Assembly: GCF_002285415.1 (NCBI RefSeq)
Contig: NZ_NSBU01000006.1
Coordinates: 62,001 to 126,000, forward strand
Direction of reading: 5' to 3'
From: Actibacterium pelagium
Lineage (GTDB): Bacteria > Pseudomonadota > Alphaproteobacteria > Rhodobacterales > Rhodobacteraceae
DNA: 64,000 bases
Shown here: in pieces, positions 35,799 to 45,017 of the stretch
Layout of the letters: each line of letters starts with the position of its first letter
Position numbering within the stretch: the first letter of the stretch is position 1
Program-made: the position numbers and the translations under genes
Notes under the pieces: model-generated
The model's input: only the letters and a program-made list of their open reading frames with translations
Database searches by the model: none
What the model was told of the DNA's origin: nothing

Positions 35799-36884
35799 AT
35801 GGCTGGACTTAAGCTTCGTGGCATCGAAAAAACCTATGGCGGCAGCGTCAATGTTCTGAAGGACATCAATCTCGATATCGAACCCGGAGAGCTGATCGTT
35901 TTCGTCGGTCCGTCTGGCTGTGGTAAGTCCACGCTTTTGCGTATGATCGCGGGCCTTGAGCAGATCACCGGCGGAGAACTGACCATCGACGGTCAAGTCA
36001 TGAATGACATTCCGCCCGCGCAACGTGGGATCGCGATGGTGTTCCAGACCTATGCGCTTTACCCTCATATGACCGTGCGCGAGAACATGTCTTTTGCACT
36101 GAAGATCGCCAAGAAACCGCAAGCCGAGATTGAAGAGGCAGTGAACAAAGCGGCTAAGGTTCTGCAGTTGGAAGACTATCTGGACCGTCTGCCCAAGGCC
36201 CTGTCTGGCGGGCAACGTCAAAGGGTGGCGATCGGGCGTTCGATTGTCCGCGACCCCAAGGTTTACCTGTTCGACGAGCCGCTTTCGAACCTTGACGCGG
36301 CACTGCGTGTGGCAACCCGGATCGAGATCGCCCGTCTGAAAGAGGCGATGCCGGATCGCACAATGATCTACGTGACACATGATCAGGTCGAGGCGATGAC
36401 CCTTGCCAGCCGTATCGTGGTCTTGGCCAACAAAGGCATCGCGCAGGTTGGCACGCCACTGGACCTGTACGAACGCCCTGAAAATGAGTTTGTGGCCCAG
36501 TTCATCGGTTCTCCCTCCATGAACTTGCTGCCGGGGAAGATCACCGGGACCGGCGAACAGACCACCGTCACACTAGACGACGGTGGGGTGGCTGTTTCGG
36601 CCATTCCAACGATAGACGCCGACATGGGTAAGACCGTGAATATTGGCGTTCGCCCCGAAGATTTGGTGGAAACTGACGGCAATGCGATCTTTGAGGCCCG
36701 CGTCGATATCACCGAGGCTTTGGGCGAGGTGACATTGCTCTACTTTGAAAGCGAACAGGGTCAGGAAGGGCTGATCGCCAAGCTTCCCGGCATTCACAAG
36801 GAACTGCGTGGCAAAACGGTACGCATGACGGCGGCCCCAGCAAAGGTGCACCTGTTCCATAACGGACAGAGCATGCGTCGTTGA
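35799..36884 (+). CDS. aglK: Alpha-glucoside ABC transporter ATPase
   Basis: Energises AglEFG import. The 361-residue product has Walker A GPSGCGKST near residue 40, signature LSGGQRQRVAIGR, Walker B VYLFDEPLSNLD and switch histidine in YVTHDQVEAM, followed by a C-terminal OB-fold/TOBE region (about residues 240-360) as in MalK/UgpC. It is the last gene of the agl operon, four bases after aglA, and an imperfect hairpin with a short T-run lies just after the stop. Confidence 0.94.
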   Translation: MAGLKLRGIEKTYGGSVNVLKDINLDIEPGELIVFVGPSGCGKSTLLRMIAGLEQITGGELTIDGQVMNDIPPAQRGIAMVFQTYALYPHMTVRENMSFALKIAKKPQAEIEEAVNKAAKVLQLEDYLDRLPKALSGGQRQRVAIGRSIVRDPKVYLFDEPLSNLDAALRVATRIEIARLKEAMPDRTMIYVTHDQVEAMTLASRIVVLANKGIAQVGTPLDLYERPENEFVAQFIGSPSMNLLPGKITGTGEQTTVTLDDGGVAVSAIPTIDADMGKTVNIGVRPEDLVETDGNAIFEARVDITEALGEVTLLYFESEQGQEGLIAKLPGIHKELRGKTVRMTAAPAKVHLFHNGQSMRR

Positions 36885-36889
36885 TAAGG

Positions 36890-36912
36890 TGCAGCCCCGC
36901 TGAGGGACTGCA
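36890..36912 (+). terminator. Terminator-like hairpin after aglK
   Basis: The stem TGCAG-C-CCC pairs with GGG-A-CTGCA (one internal mismatch, 5-base loop) and is followed by TTCGGGTTTTATTC. It sits in the short gap between the convergent aglK and ybbP stops and plausibly ends the agl transcript. Confidence 0.5.
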
Positions 36913-36920
36913 TTCGGGTT

Positions 36921-39431
36921 TTATTCTTTGGCCCGCAACACCTGCGCCGGTCGCGCTGTCATTGGCCCCCAGACGAAGGCCAGACCAGCCAGCAGTGTTG
37001 CCAGAACACCGCCGCTGACGATCAGCAGGGCCGAGACGGGCTCGAAGCTGTAATCGACATGCATGACCCGGGTCATCACGGCCCAGCCTGCCACCGCCCC
37101 GACGGCTACAGCGACCAAGCCCGCCGCCAGACCAAGCAAGGCCGAACGATAGGCAAATGACAGCAATATTTGGCTGCGCACAGCACCAATGGTTTTAAGA
37201 ACGGCCGCCTCAAAAGTCCTTAGGCGTGTCCCGGCCGCGGCTGCTCCGATTAGAACAAAGCCACCGGTGACCAGCGTCGCCAAAGCGCCATAGGTGATCG
37301 CCGTCGCTAGCCCCGCCAGAACGTCTGAAACGCGCGTGATCGCGTCGCGCACGTGGATGGCGGTGACGTTCGGATAGGCTTTGGCCAGATCGCGCAGCAA
37401 GGGTGCTTCGGCTTCTTCCTCGGCATAGACCGTCGCGATATGTGTGTGCGGGGCACCGGCCAAAGCCGCCGGATTCAAAGACAGGATGAACCCGATACCC
37501 GCGGTCGAGAAATCCACTTCGCGGAAGCTGGTGATCTGGGCTGTGATGTCCCGGCCAAGGATATTGACGGTGACCATATCCCCCAACTTCAGCCCCATCT
37601 CAGCGGCCTCTTCCGCTGCAAAGCTCATCTGTGGTGGACCGGCGTAATCTTCAGCCCACCACTCGCCTGCGGTGATCACGGTGTTTTCGGTGGGTTTGGC
37701 CGAATAAGTCACGCCCCGGTCGCCTTCTAGCACCCAATGGTTTCCGGCGGCTTCGCGCGCGGGGATATCATTGATCCGTGTAATAATACCCCGCAGCATC
37801 GGAGCAGTTTCAACACGCGAGACCTGAGGGTCGTTCGTGGTCCGATCCAGCAGGCCCGGAAGCTGGTCGTTCTGGATATCAACGATGAAATAGCTTGGCG
37901 CCACGGCGGGCAACTCGTCGGCGATTGAGGCGCGCAGGTTCGAGTCGATCTGCCCGACGGCGGCAAGCACCGACAGGCCCAAACCAAGAGACAGTACAAC
38001 CGACACGGCCTCTCCGCCCGGCCCCCCGACAGAGCCGAGCGCCAGCCGCAACGCCGTGCGCCCGCGCACCGCGCGGAGCAGGGCGAGCCGTCGCGACAGC
38101 CAACGCGCCACCATGGCCACCACGGCCAAGGCTGCCAATGCGCCAGCGATGCCGATAGCCGCCCAGATAGCCAACCGCGGGATGCCAGACAGGTAGGCAG
38201 ACAGCCCCACCAGAAGCGCCAGCACGACGGTCATTGCCAGCAACAACCGAGGGTGTGGGATGGCGCGGATCGGTGAAACAGCATCTCGGAACAGGCTCGC
38301 GGCGCGCACCTCTTGCGTGCGGGCAAGTGGCCATAAGGTGAAGAGAAGGGCAGTCAGCGCGCCATATAATGTCGCCTCGATCAGCGGGGTCGGATAGATG
38401 GCGACCCGCGCGGGCAGGGGCAGTTGATCTTCGATCAGCGGGGCCATTGCAATCGGCACCATCGCGCCAAGGGCAACACCCAGTAGGATGCCGAACAGGG
38501 ACAGAACCCCAATTTGCATCAGGTAGGCCCAGAAGATGGTTCGGCTTTCTGCGCCAAGCGTTTTCAGGGTCGCGATGACCTCTGTCTTGGCTTCCAGATA
38601 GCTGCGAACGGCGGCGGCCACGCCGATCCCGCCAACGGCAAGGCCTGCAAGGCCAACGAGCACAAGGAAAGAACTTAATCGGTCGACGAACACCCGTAAC
38701 CCCGGAGCGCCATTTCGACTGTCGCGCCAGCGCACGCCCTTGTCGCGAAACAGGTTGGTCGCCTCGGCCTGCAGTGCGGCCAAGTCGGTACCGTCTGGCA
38801 GGGACAGGCGGTATTCGGTTTCAAACAACGTGCCGAGTTGCAGCAAGCCTGATCCATCAAGAGCTTCGGCTTTAAGAAGGGTCGGCGGCCCAAGCCCAAA
38901 CCCACCACCCGCATCATCAGGAACGCGGTTCAGGACCGCTGTCAGATGGTATTCTTTCTCACCAAGGAAAAAGGTGTCGCCAATTGTCAGGCCCAAGCGA
39001 TCTGCCAAGACCCGGGCAAGCGCTGCGCCGTTCCCGGCCAGGGCCTGTTCGAGCGGGATCGCTGGTTCCAGCTCGACCTCTCCGTAAATCGGATACAGGT
39101 CATCGACAGCCTTGATTTGCGTTAGCGCACGTTCCTCGCCAACAACCACCATCGACCGGAAATCGAATACTTCCGAGGCTTGCAGGGCGTTCTCGGCCAT
39201 CCAGGCACGCTCGGTTTCATCTGCCTGTCGATACGTGAATTGCAGCAAGGCATCACCGCCAAGCAGAACAGCGCCTTCCTCTTGCAGGCCCCGCGCGATG
39301 CTTTCACGCACGGTTCCGACCGCCGCAATAGCAGCGACGCCTAACGCAAGGCAGACCAGCAAGACGTAGAACCCGCGCAGCCCGCCGCGCAACTCGCGCC
39401 GAGCAAGGCGTACCGACATTGGCAACGTCAT
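36921..39431 (-). CDS. ybbP: FtsX-like ABC transporter permease, YbbP family
   Basis: Large membrane protein of 836 residues with two FtsX/MacB core units: an N-terminal helix (VLLVCLALGVAAIAAV), a periplasmic MacB-type domain, helix clusters near 260-420, a second extracytoplasmic domain (about 510-690) and C-terminal helices. The layout matches the YbbP half of the YbbA-YbbP complex, proposed to act on envelope lipids or hydrophobic compounds. Its start overlaps the ATPase gene by ATGA. With the adjacent divergent tesA-like esterase the locus reproduces the ybbP-ybbA-tesA arrangement of many proteobacteria. Substrate unknown. Confidence 0.9.
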   Translation of the reverse strand: MTLPMSVRLARRELRGGLRGFYVLLVCLALGVAAIAAVGTVRESIARGLQEEGAVLLGGDALLQFTYRQADETERAWMAENALQASEVFDFRSMVVVGEERALTQIKAVDDLYPIYGEVELEPAIPLEQALAGNGAALARVLADRLGLTIGDTFFLGEKEYHLTAVLNRVPDDAGGGFGLGPPTLLKAEALDGSGLLQLGTLFETEYRLSLPDGTDLAALQAEATNLFRDKGVRWRDSRNGAPGLRVFVDRLSSFLVLVGLAGLAVGGIGVAAAVRSYLEAKTEVIATLKTLGAESRTIFWAYLMQIGVLSLFGILLGVALGAMVPIAMAPLIEDQLPLPARVAIYPTPLIEATLYGALTALLFTLWPLARTQEVRAASLFRDAVSPIRAIPHPRLLLAMTVVLALLVGLSAYLSGIPRLAIWAAIGIAGALAALAVVAMVARWLSRRLALLRAVRGRTALRLALGSVGGPGGEAVSVVLSLGLGLSVLAAVGQIDSNLRASIADELPAVAPSYFIVDIQNDQLPGLLDRTTNDPQVSRVETAPMLRGIITRINDIPAREAAGNHWVLEGDRGVTYSAKPTENTVITAGEWWAEDYAGPPQMSFAAEEAAEMGLKLGDMVTVNILGRDITAQITSFREVDFSTAGIGFILSLNPAALAGAPHTHIATVYAEEEAEAPLLRDLAKAYPNVTAIHVRDAITRVSDVLAGLATAITYGALATLVTGGFVLIGAAAAGTRLRTFEAAVLKTIGAVRSQILLSFAYRSALLGLAAGLVAVAVGAVAGWAVMTRVMHVDYSFEPVSALLIVSGGVLATLLAGLAFVWGPMTARPAQVLRAKE

Positions 39432-40123
39432 TCGGCGGCCTTTCTGGCGCTGTCCTCAACGATCCGCCCGTCTTCAAGCCGCACGACGCGGTCACAGCGG
39501 TTCGCCAGGTCCTGAGCATGGGTCACCAGCACAAGAGTTGATCCGTGACGATCACGTAGTCCGAATAGCAGATCCATGATCGCAGCCCCATTCGCGCCAT
39601 CAAGGTTTCCGGTCGGCTCATCCGCCAGCAGGATATCGGGTCTTGTCGCTGCCGCGCGGGCCAGAGCCACGCGTTGCTGTTCGCCACCGGACATCTGTCC
39701 CGGGTAGTGGCCGATCCGGGCCTCTAGCCCGACGGCCTTCAACTCGGCCTCGGCGCGGTCGAATGCGTCTGCATGACCTGCCAGCTCCAACGGCGTGGCA
39801 ACATTTTCCAACGCGGTCATTGTCGGGATCAGGTGGAAAGACTGGAACACCACCCCCATATGCTCTCTGCGGAAACGGGCCAGCGCGTCTTCGCCAAGGG
39901 CCGACAGGTCATGACCCAAAGCGGTTACCTGACCAGAGGTCGCGCGTTCGAGCCCACCCATGAGCATAAGGAGAGAAGACTTGCCAGATCCGGACGGACC
40001 CACCAGACCCAAAGTCTCTCCGCGTTCGACATTAAGCGAGATGTTGTGCAAGATTTCGACCGCGCCTGCATTGCCTGCAAGGGTCAACCCAATGTCATTT
40101 AGCGAAAGTATCGGTTCCGACAT
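39428..40123 (-). CDS. ybbA: ABC transporter ATPase, YbbA/LolD-like
   Basis: ATPase of 231 residues serving the YbbP permease. The motifs are Walker A GPSGSGKSS, signature MSGGEQQRVALARA, Walker B ILLADEPTGNLDG and switch histidine in VLVTHAQDL, as in MacB/LolD-type ATPases. I place the start at ATG 40123 (SEPILSLNDIGL), because upstream frame (to 40579) lies antisense to the esterase gene and has no ABC sequence. That ATG overlaps the start codon of the divergent esterase (shared CATG at 40121-40124), so promoters must lie inside the opposing gene or one start is further in. Confidence 0.9.
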   Translation of the reverse strand: MSEPILSLNDIGLTLAGNAGAVEILHNISLNVERGETLGLVGPSGSGKSSLLMLMGGLERATSGQVTALGHDLSALGEDALARFRREHMGVVFQSFHLIPTMTALENVATPLELAGHADAFDRAEAELKAVGLEARIGHYPGQMSGGEQQRVALARAAATRPDILLADEPTGNLDGANGAAIMDLLFGLRDRHGSTLVLVTHAQDLANRCDRVVRLEDGRIVEDSARKAAE

Positions 40124-40817
40124 GAAACGTTTCTTCTCTTTGGTGTCTTTAACTCGATATGGGCTCCGCACGAGCATGGGCAAGGTCTTGGGCGGCATTG
40201 TTCTTGCGATGGGCATTGGATCGCCAGCGGTCGCAGAGCCGGTTGTGATCGCGGCACTGGGTGACAGCCTGACACAGGGGTATGGCCTGCCGCAAGAACA
40301 GGGCTTTGTCCCACAATTGGAAAACTGGCTGAACGCCAACGGGTCCGAGGTGCAAATGATCAACGCCGGTGTTTCGGGGGACACCACGGCCGGTGGGCTG
40401 GCGCGGATCGACTGGACCCTGACGCCAGAGGTCGATGCGCTGATCGTCACGCTTGGCGGAAACGATTTCCTTCGTGGGATTGATCCAGCCGTAAGCCGCA
40501 CCAATCTGGAAGGGATTTTACAGAAAGCCCAAGCGCAGAATTTGCCGGTTTTGATGATCGGAATGCAGGCGCCGGGCAATTTCGGGCCGGCTTATAAGCG
40601 GGCTTTCGACACGATGTATCCAGAGTTGTCACAGCAATACGGCACGCTTTTGGTGGAAAGCTTCCTTGGCGCTTTGGGGGAAACCCCCGCCGAGGTCACG
40701 CCAAGTTTGCAACCGGATGGCATTCACCCCAATGCGCAGGGCGTCGCGAAGATTGTCGCTTCGGTCGGGCCAAGTGTCGTACAACTCGTCGATTTGGTGA
40801 CTGCCGGCAAAGAATAG
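40122..40817 (+). CDS. tesA: Exported GDSL/SGNH esterase (TesA-like arylesterase)
   Basis: Periplasmic SGNH hydrolase with thioesterase/arylesterase activity in characterised relatives. Block I is ALGDSLTQGYGL (catalytic serine), block II contains NAGVSGDTTAGG, block III GGNDFLRG, and block V PDGIHPNAQG (catalytic Asp/His). A signal sequence ends near AVAEP. From ATG 40122 the product has 231 residues with a long basic leader; ATG 40176 would give 213 residues with a short leader and would avoid start-codon overlap with ybbA. Neither has a convincing ribosome site. The conserved link with ybbA/ybbP suggests a shared envelope role. Confidence 0.88.
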   Translation: MKRFFSLVSLTRYGLRTSMGKVLGGIVLAMGIGSPAVAEPVVIAALGDSLTQGYGLPQEQGFVPQLENWLNANGSEVQMINAGVSGDTTAGGLARIDWTLTPEVDALIVTLGGNDFLRGIDPAVSRTNLEGILQKAQAQNLPVLMIGMQAPGNFGPAYKRAFDTMYPELSQQYGTLLVESFLGALGETPAEVTPSLQPDGIHPNAQGVAKIVASVGPSVVQLVDLVTAGKE

Positions 40818-40874
40818 GCCTGCCGTTACAAAAGTTTCACGTGCAATCCACCTTATTTCGAATATTCAGGAAAT

Positions 40875-41696
40875 ATGGAAATAGAGATTGCCAAACGCCT
40901 GACAATTCTTGGCCACCCACAGCGCTTGGCCTTGTTCCGGCTGCTTATGCGTCGGTACCCGGACAGATTGCCCGCCGGCGAAATTGCCGAGGTGCTGGGG
41001 CTGAAGCCAAGTACTCTTTCCAGCTACCTTGCCGCGCTGTCGAAAGCGGGTCTTATCAAACAAACCCGGTCTGGCACCTCGCTGCTGTATTCTGTCGAAA
41101 CCGATGTTGTTCGAGAAACCTTCGACTTTCTGTTGCTCGACTGCGGGCGCGGCCGCCCCGATGTTTTGAGTGCGCCGAACGCAGCTGACGATCCCGCGCC
41201 AATGGCAAGCCGAAAGTACAACGTCCTGTTTATCTGCACAGGAAACTCGGCGCGTTCGATCTTTGCCGAAACGCTTTTGCGCGACACAGCCGGGGGACGG
41301 TTCAATGCCTTCTCTGCCGGGTCCAAGCCATTTTCAGAGCTGAACCCCATCGCAGTCGATGTCCTGAAAACAAAGGGCCACGATGTCTCGCGCCTGCGTT
41401 CCAAGAATGTGTCAGAGTTCTTTGGTCCCGACGCCCCGCATCTGGATTTTGTTTTTACCGTCTGCAATCAAGCCGCGAATGAGGACTGCCCCGCTTGGGA
41501 TGGTCAACCAATCAGCGGCCACTGGGGCATGCCTGACCCGGTCAAAGCCGAAGGCACCGCTGCGCAGAAAAGCCTTGCCTTCCAACAGGCATACGGCGCC
41601 CTGAAAAACAGAATTCAGGCATTTACCGCCCTTCAACTTAACACGCTTGACCGCAGCGCCCTGCAAACCGCCGTTGACGACATCGGCCGCCAATAA
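40875..41696 (+). CDS. ArsR-type regulator fused to arsenate reductase
   Basis: One 273-residue protein with two domains. Residues 1-90 form an ArsR-like winged helix-turn-helix (LPAGEIAEVLGLKPSTLSSYLAAL) lacking the classical ELCVCDLC arsenic site. Residues 112-240 form a low-molecular-weight-phosphatase-type arsenate reductase with the CxxxNxARS loop beginning at C121, plus C197 and C205 in TVCNQAANEDCP, the full three-cysteine relay of thioredoxin-coupled ArsC, and HWGMPDP. It leads the operon with the arsenate GAPDH and arsJ. The fusion may couple arsenic sensing to reduction; alternatively the reductase domain may mainly serve as a sensor. Confidence 0.9.
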   Translation: MEIEIAKRLTILGHPQRLALFRLLMRRYPDRLPAGEIAEVLGLKPSTLSSYLAALSKAGLIKQTRSGTSLLYSVETDVVRETFDFLLLDCGRGRPDVLSAPNAADDPAPMASRKYNVLFICTGNSARSIFAETLLRDTAGGRFNAFSAGSKPFSELNPIAVDVLKTKGHDVSRLRSKNVSEFFGPDAPHLDFVFTVCNQAANEDCPAWDGQPISGHWGMPDPVKAEGTAAQKSLAFQQAYGALKNRIQAFTALQLNTLDRSALQTAVDDIGRQ

Positions 41697-41708
41697 AAGG
41701 ACCACCAA

Positions 41709-42707
41709 ATGACAACCTATGCACTGAATGGCCTGGGCCGGATGGGAAAACTGGCGCTGAAACCGTTGCTTGAGCGGGGGGCAAAAATTGCTTGGATCAA
41801 TGACGCCGTCGGCGACCCCGAGATGCACGCGCACTTGCTAGAGTTTGACACGGTGCATGGTCGTTGGGACGCAGAGTTTTCGTATGATGACGAAAGCGTC
41901 ACGATCAATGGTACCAGCATCCCCTTCATCGGCACCCGTGACCTGAACGACCTTCCGCTAGAAGGCGTGGACGTGGTGATCGACTGTACCGGCGTCTTCA
42001 AGACCGAAGCCAAGCTGGCCCCCTATTTCGCGGCTGGGGTTAAGAAGGTTGTCGTTTCGGCCCCGGTCAAGGATGGCCCCACGGCCAATATCGTAATGGG
42101 CGTGAATGAAGAGACCTATGACCCGGCCGTACACCAGATCGTCACAGCCGCGTCCTGCACGACCAACTGCCTTGCCCCGGTGGTCAAGGTCATCCACGAA
42201 GGCCTGGGCATCAAGCATGGATCGATGACGACGATCCATGATGTGACCAACACCCAAACCATTGTTGACCGCCCGGCCAAAGACCTGCGTCGCGCACGCT
42301 CTGCGTTGAATTCGCTGATCCCAACCACCACGGGCAGCGCCACCGCGATCACATTGATTTACCCAGAGCTGAAGGGGCGTCTGAATGGCCATGCCGTGCG
42401 CGTGCCGCTGCTGAATGCTTCGCTGACCGACTGCGTGTTCGAGGTCGAGCGTGAGACGGCGGTGGAAGAAGTGAACGCCATGTTCAAAGCCGCCGCTGAA
42501 GGGCCGTTGAAGGGCATTCTGGGCTATGAGACCCGTCCGCTCGTTTCGACCGATTACACCAACGATGTACGCTCTTCGATCGTCGACGCGCCTTCGACCA
42601 TGGTGGTGAATGGCACGCAGGTGAAAATCTATGCCTGGTACGACAATGAGATGGGTTATGCCCACCGTCTGGTCGACGTCGCCCTGAAAGTAGGAGCCTC
42701 CCTGTGA
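41709..42707 (+). CDS. ArsJ-associated glyceraldehyde-3-phosphate dehydrogenase
   Basis: GAPDH paralogue of 332 residues that uses arsenate in place of phosphate to form 1-arseno-3-phosphoglycerate, the ArsJ export substrate. It keeps the catalytic cysteine in [12 protein letters not shown] and the C-terminal [14 protein letters not shown], but its N-terminus reads [19 protein letters not shown] rather than the housekeeping INGFGRIGR, and the substrate loop is [14 protein letters not shown]. These differences mark the arsenate-resistance clade. It lies 12 bases after the ArsR-ArsC fusion and overlaps arsJ by GTGA, so the operon is tightly coupled. Confidence 0.93.
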   Translation: MTTYALNGLGRMGKLALKPLLERGAKIAWINDAVGDPEMHAHLLEFDTVHGRWDAEFSYDDESVTINGTSIPFIGTRDLNDLPLEGVDVVIDCTGVFKTEAKLAPYFAAGVKKVVVSAPVKDGPTANIVMGVNEETYDPAVHQIVTAASCTTNCLAPVVKVIHEGLGIKHGSMTTIHDVTNTQTIVDRPAKDLRRARSALNSLIPTTTGSATAITLIYPELKGRLNGHAVRVPLLNASLTDCVFEVERETAVEEVNAMFKAAAEGPLKGILGYETRPLVSTDYTNDVRSSIVDAPSTMVVNGTQVKIYAWYDNEMGYAHRLVDVALKVGASL

Positions 42708-43960
42708 GCCACCGCCCCGAGGGCTTTTCTGCCTATATCGCCGTCACCGCCGCCTATTGGGCGTTCATGTTGACGGATGGTGCGTTGCGGATGCTGGTCC
42801 TGCTGCATTTTCACACCTTGGGCTTCAGCCCGGTGCAACTGGCCTATCTGTTCATCCTGTACGAGGTCGCGGGCATGGTCACCAACCTGTCGGCGGGCTG
42901 GATAGCCGCGCGGTTCGGGCTGACCTCCACGCTTTATGCCGGTTTGGGGTTGCAGGTACTGGCGCTGGCCGCGCTGGCGCAGCTTGACCCAAGCTGGGCT
43001 GTGAGTGTGTCGGTGGCCTATGTGATGATCGTGCAGGGGGCCTCGGGGGTTGCCAAGGATCTGGCCAAGATGTCGTCCAAGTCGGCGGTCAAACTTCTGG
43101 CCCCGACCGAGGATGGCGGGCTGTTCAAATGGGTTGCCGCACTGACCGGCTCTAAAAACGCGGTCAAAGGGGTGGGCTTCCTGTTGGGCGCGGCGCTGCT
43201 GGCGACCCTTGGATTTGACTGGGCTGTCTGGGTGATGGCGGGCGTTCTAGCCGCTATTCTGGTGGCCATCTCCATTGCCATGCCGCCGGGCCTGCCTAGG
43301 GGCCGCAAAGGTGCAAAGTTTTCCGAAGTCTTCTCGAAGTCGCTAAACGTCAACTGGCTGTCCGCGGCACGGGTGTTCTTGTTCGGCGCGCGCGATGTTT
43401 GGTTTGTTGTCGGCATCCCGATCTATTTCTATGCGGTCCTGTCGGACGGGAGCGAAGCGAGTAACCGCGCAGCCTTTTTCATGATCGGCACGTTTATGGC
43501 CGGATGGATCATTCTTTACGGTGTCGTGCAGGCCAACGCGCCACGTATCCTGCGGGCGAAGGACCGAAGCGAAGGGGCGTTGATCCGAGCGGCCCGCATG
43601 TGGGCTTGGGCTTTGTTCGTGGTGCCTGCTCTTCTGGCCTTGGCGACCATGTTGTCCCCCGCGCCACAGACTTGGCTGACCGTAACGCTGGTGGTTGGGC
43701 TGCTGGCCTTTGGGGCGCTGTTTGCAGTGAACTCTTCGCTGCATTCCTACCTGATCCTCGCTTTTACAAAGTCAGAGCGGGTGACAATGGACGTAGGCTT
43801 TTACTACATGGCGAACGCGGGTGGGCGCTTGCTGGGAACGCTGCTGTCAGGCCTGACCTATCAGATCGGTGGGCTTGCCATGGTGTTGGGCACCGCCGCT
43901 ATCATGGTTGCGCTGGCTGCGCTTTTGTCGGGCAAGTTGCAAGAGCCGCAAGCAGTGTAA
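42704..43960 (+). CDS. arsJ: Organoarsenical efflux MFS transporter ArsJ
   Basis: Twelve-helix major facilitator protein of 418 residues that exports 1-arseno-3-phosphoglycerate, which hydrolyses outside the cell, giving arsenate resistance without reduction. ArsJ features include [21 protein letters not shown] in helix 1, [15 protein letters not shown] in the central region and [19 protein letters not shown] in helix 11. Translation starts at GTG 42704, overlapping the GAPDH stop. Its 3' end lies seven bases from the convergent oxidoreductase beta gene with no terminator visible. Confidence 0.94.
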   Translation: MSHRPEGFSAYIAVTAAYWAFMLTDGALRMLVLLHFHTLGFSPVQLAYLFILYEVAGMVTNLSAGWIAARFGLTSTLYAGLGLQVLALAALAQLDPSWAVSVSVAYVMIVQGASGVAKDLAKMSSKSAVKLLAPTEDGGLFKWVAALTGSKNAVKGVGFLLGAALLATLGFDWAVWVMAGVLAAILVAISIAMPPGLPRGRKGAKFSEVFSKSLNVNWLSAARVFLFGARDVWFVVGIPIYFYAVLSDGSEASNRAAFFMIGTFMAGWIILYGVVQANAPRILRAKDRSEGALIRAARMWAWALFVVPALLALATMLSPAPQTWLTVTLVVGLLAFGALFAVNSSLHSYLILAFTKSERVTMDVGFYYMANAGGRLLGTLLSGLTYQIGGLAMVLGTAAIMVALAALLSGKLQEPQAV

Positions 43961-43967
43961 GGGGCCG

Positions 43968-45017
43968 TTACCGCAGCCCCTCGTTGATGCTGTTCAAAAC
44001 GTGGCTGCCCGGGCAAAGCTCGTTCTTGCCAAGCTCGTTCAAGGGCCGTGTCGCCAGTTGCAGAGTGTGGGTCAGGTTCTGAGAATCCGGATCAAGATAC
44101 AGAAGCCCGGTCAGGATCTTGCCCTCGGCATTCGCGGTTTGAACCTCTGACAGCGCGGCCTGACGGTCATTGGCAGCATAGTCCGAACTGGCCTTGTGCA
44201 GGTGGATGACCGAACCGTCGTGCAGCGTGACAGCCTGAGATGTTCCGGCGTCATATTGGGTGCGGATTTCTTCACGCATCGGAACGAAGTCCAGCGGCAT
44301 TGGATCTATGTTTTCGCGCGTCGCGGAATAGCTTTTGCTGGCACCGGCATGGTTTGCAAAGGTCACGCAAGGGGACACGACATCAATAAACGCAAACCCC
44401 TTGTGGGCCATGGCCGCCCGGATCAGCGGCACCAACTGGTCTTTGTCACCCGAGAAACTGCGCCCGACAAAGCTGGCCCCCTGCAAAAGCGCAAGACTGG
44501 CCAGATCAATCCCGTCAAACGGGTTTTCAAACCCGATCTTGCTGATTGAACCAAGGTCGGTCGTTGCACTGTCCTGTCCCTTGGTCAGACCGTAGCAGCC
44601 GTTGTTGGCAACGATATAGGTCATATTCACGTTTCGGCGGATCAGGTGGATGAACTGCCCCATCCCAATCGAGGCCGTATCACCGTCCCCCGAGATGCCG
44701 ATATAGGTCAGGTCACGATTTGCCACGCTCGCCCCCGTCGCAACCGAAGGCATCCGCCCATGGACAGAATTGAACCCATGGCTTTTGCCAAGGAAATAGG
44801 TGGGTGTTTTCGATGAACAGCCAATCCCGGACATCTTTGCGATCCGGTGCGGTTGGATGGAAGACAGGAAACAGGCGTTCCGGATCGCGGCAGAGATGCT
44901 GTCATGCCCACAACCCGCGCATAAGGTCGAGATCGACCCGTCGTAATCGGCAACCGTATAGCCAAGCGCGTTCGTGGGCAGCTTTGGGTGGCGGAATTTG
45001 GGTTTAATGTAAGACAT
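43968..45017 (-). CDS. korB: 2-oxoacid:acceptor oxidoreductase beta subunit (KorB-like)
   Basis: Thiamine-diphosphate subunit of 349 residues. The TPP/magnesium motif is GDGDTASIGMGQ with ANNGCYGLTKGQ about 25 residues later. Four cysteines that can hold one [4Fe-4S] cluster are present: C33, C36 (TLCAGCGHDS), C67 and C217 (VVSPCVTF), as in two-subunit ferredoxin oxidoreductases. It overlaps the alpha gene by ATGA. With the alpha subunit it decarboxylates a 2-oxoacid, probably 2-oxoglutarate, to the CoA thioester. Substrate choice is inferred from family similarity. Confidence 0.9.
   Translation of the reverse strand: MSYIKPKFRHPKLPTNALGYTVADYDGSISTLCAGCGHDSISAAIRNACFLSSIQPHRIAKMSGIGCSSKTPTYFLGKSHGFNSVHGRMPSVATGASVANRDLTYIGISGDGDTASIGMGQFIHLIRRNVNMTYIVANNGCYGLTKGQDSATTDLGSISKIGFENPFDGIDLASLALLQGASFVGRSFSGDKDQLVPLIRAAMAHKGFAFIDVVSPCVTFANHAGASKSYSATRENIDPMPLDFVPMREEIRTQYDAGTSQAVTLHDGSVIHLHKASSDYAANDRQAALSEVQTANAEGKILTGLLYLDPDSQNLTHTLQLATRPLNELGKNELCPGSHVLNSINEGLR

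Noticed and set aside
43961-43967. Terminator between convergent arsJ and korB
   Set aside because: The gap is seven bases and no stem could be found spanning it; read-through antisense is possible but not supported.
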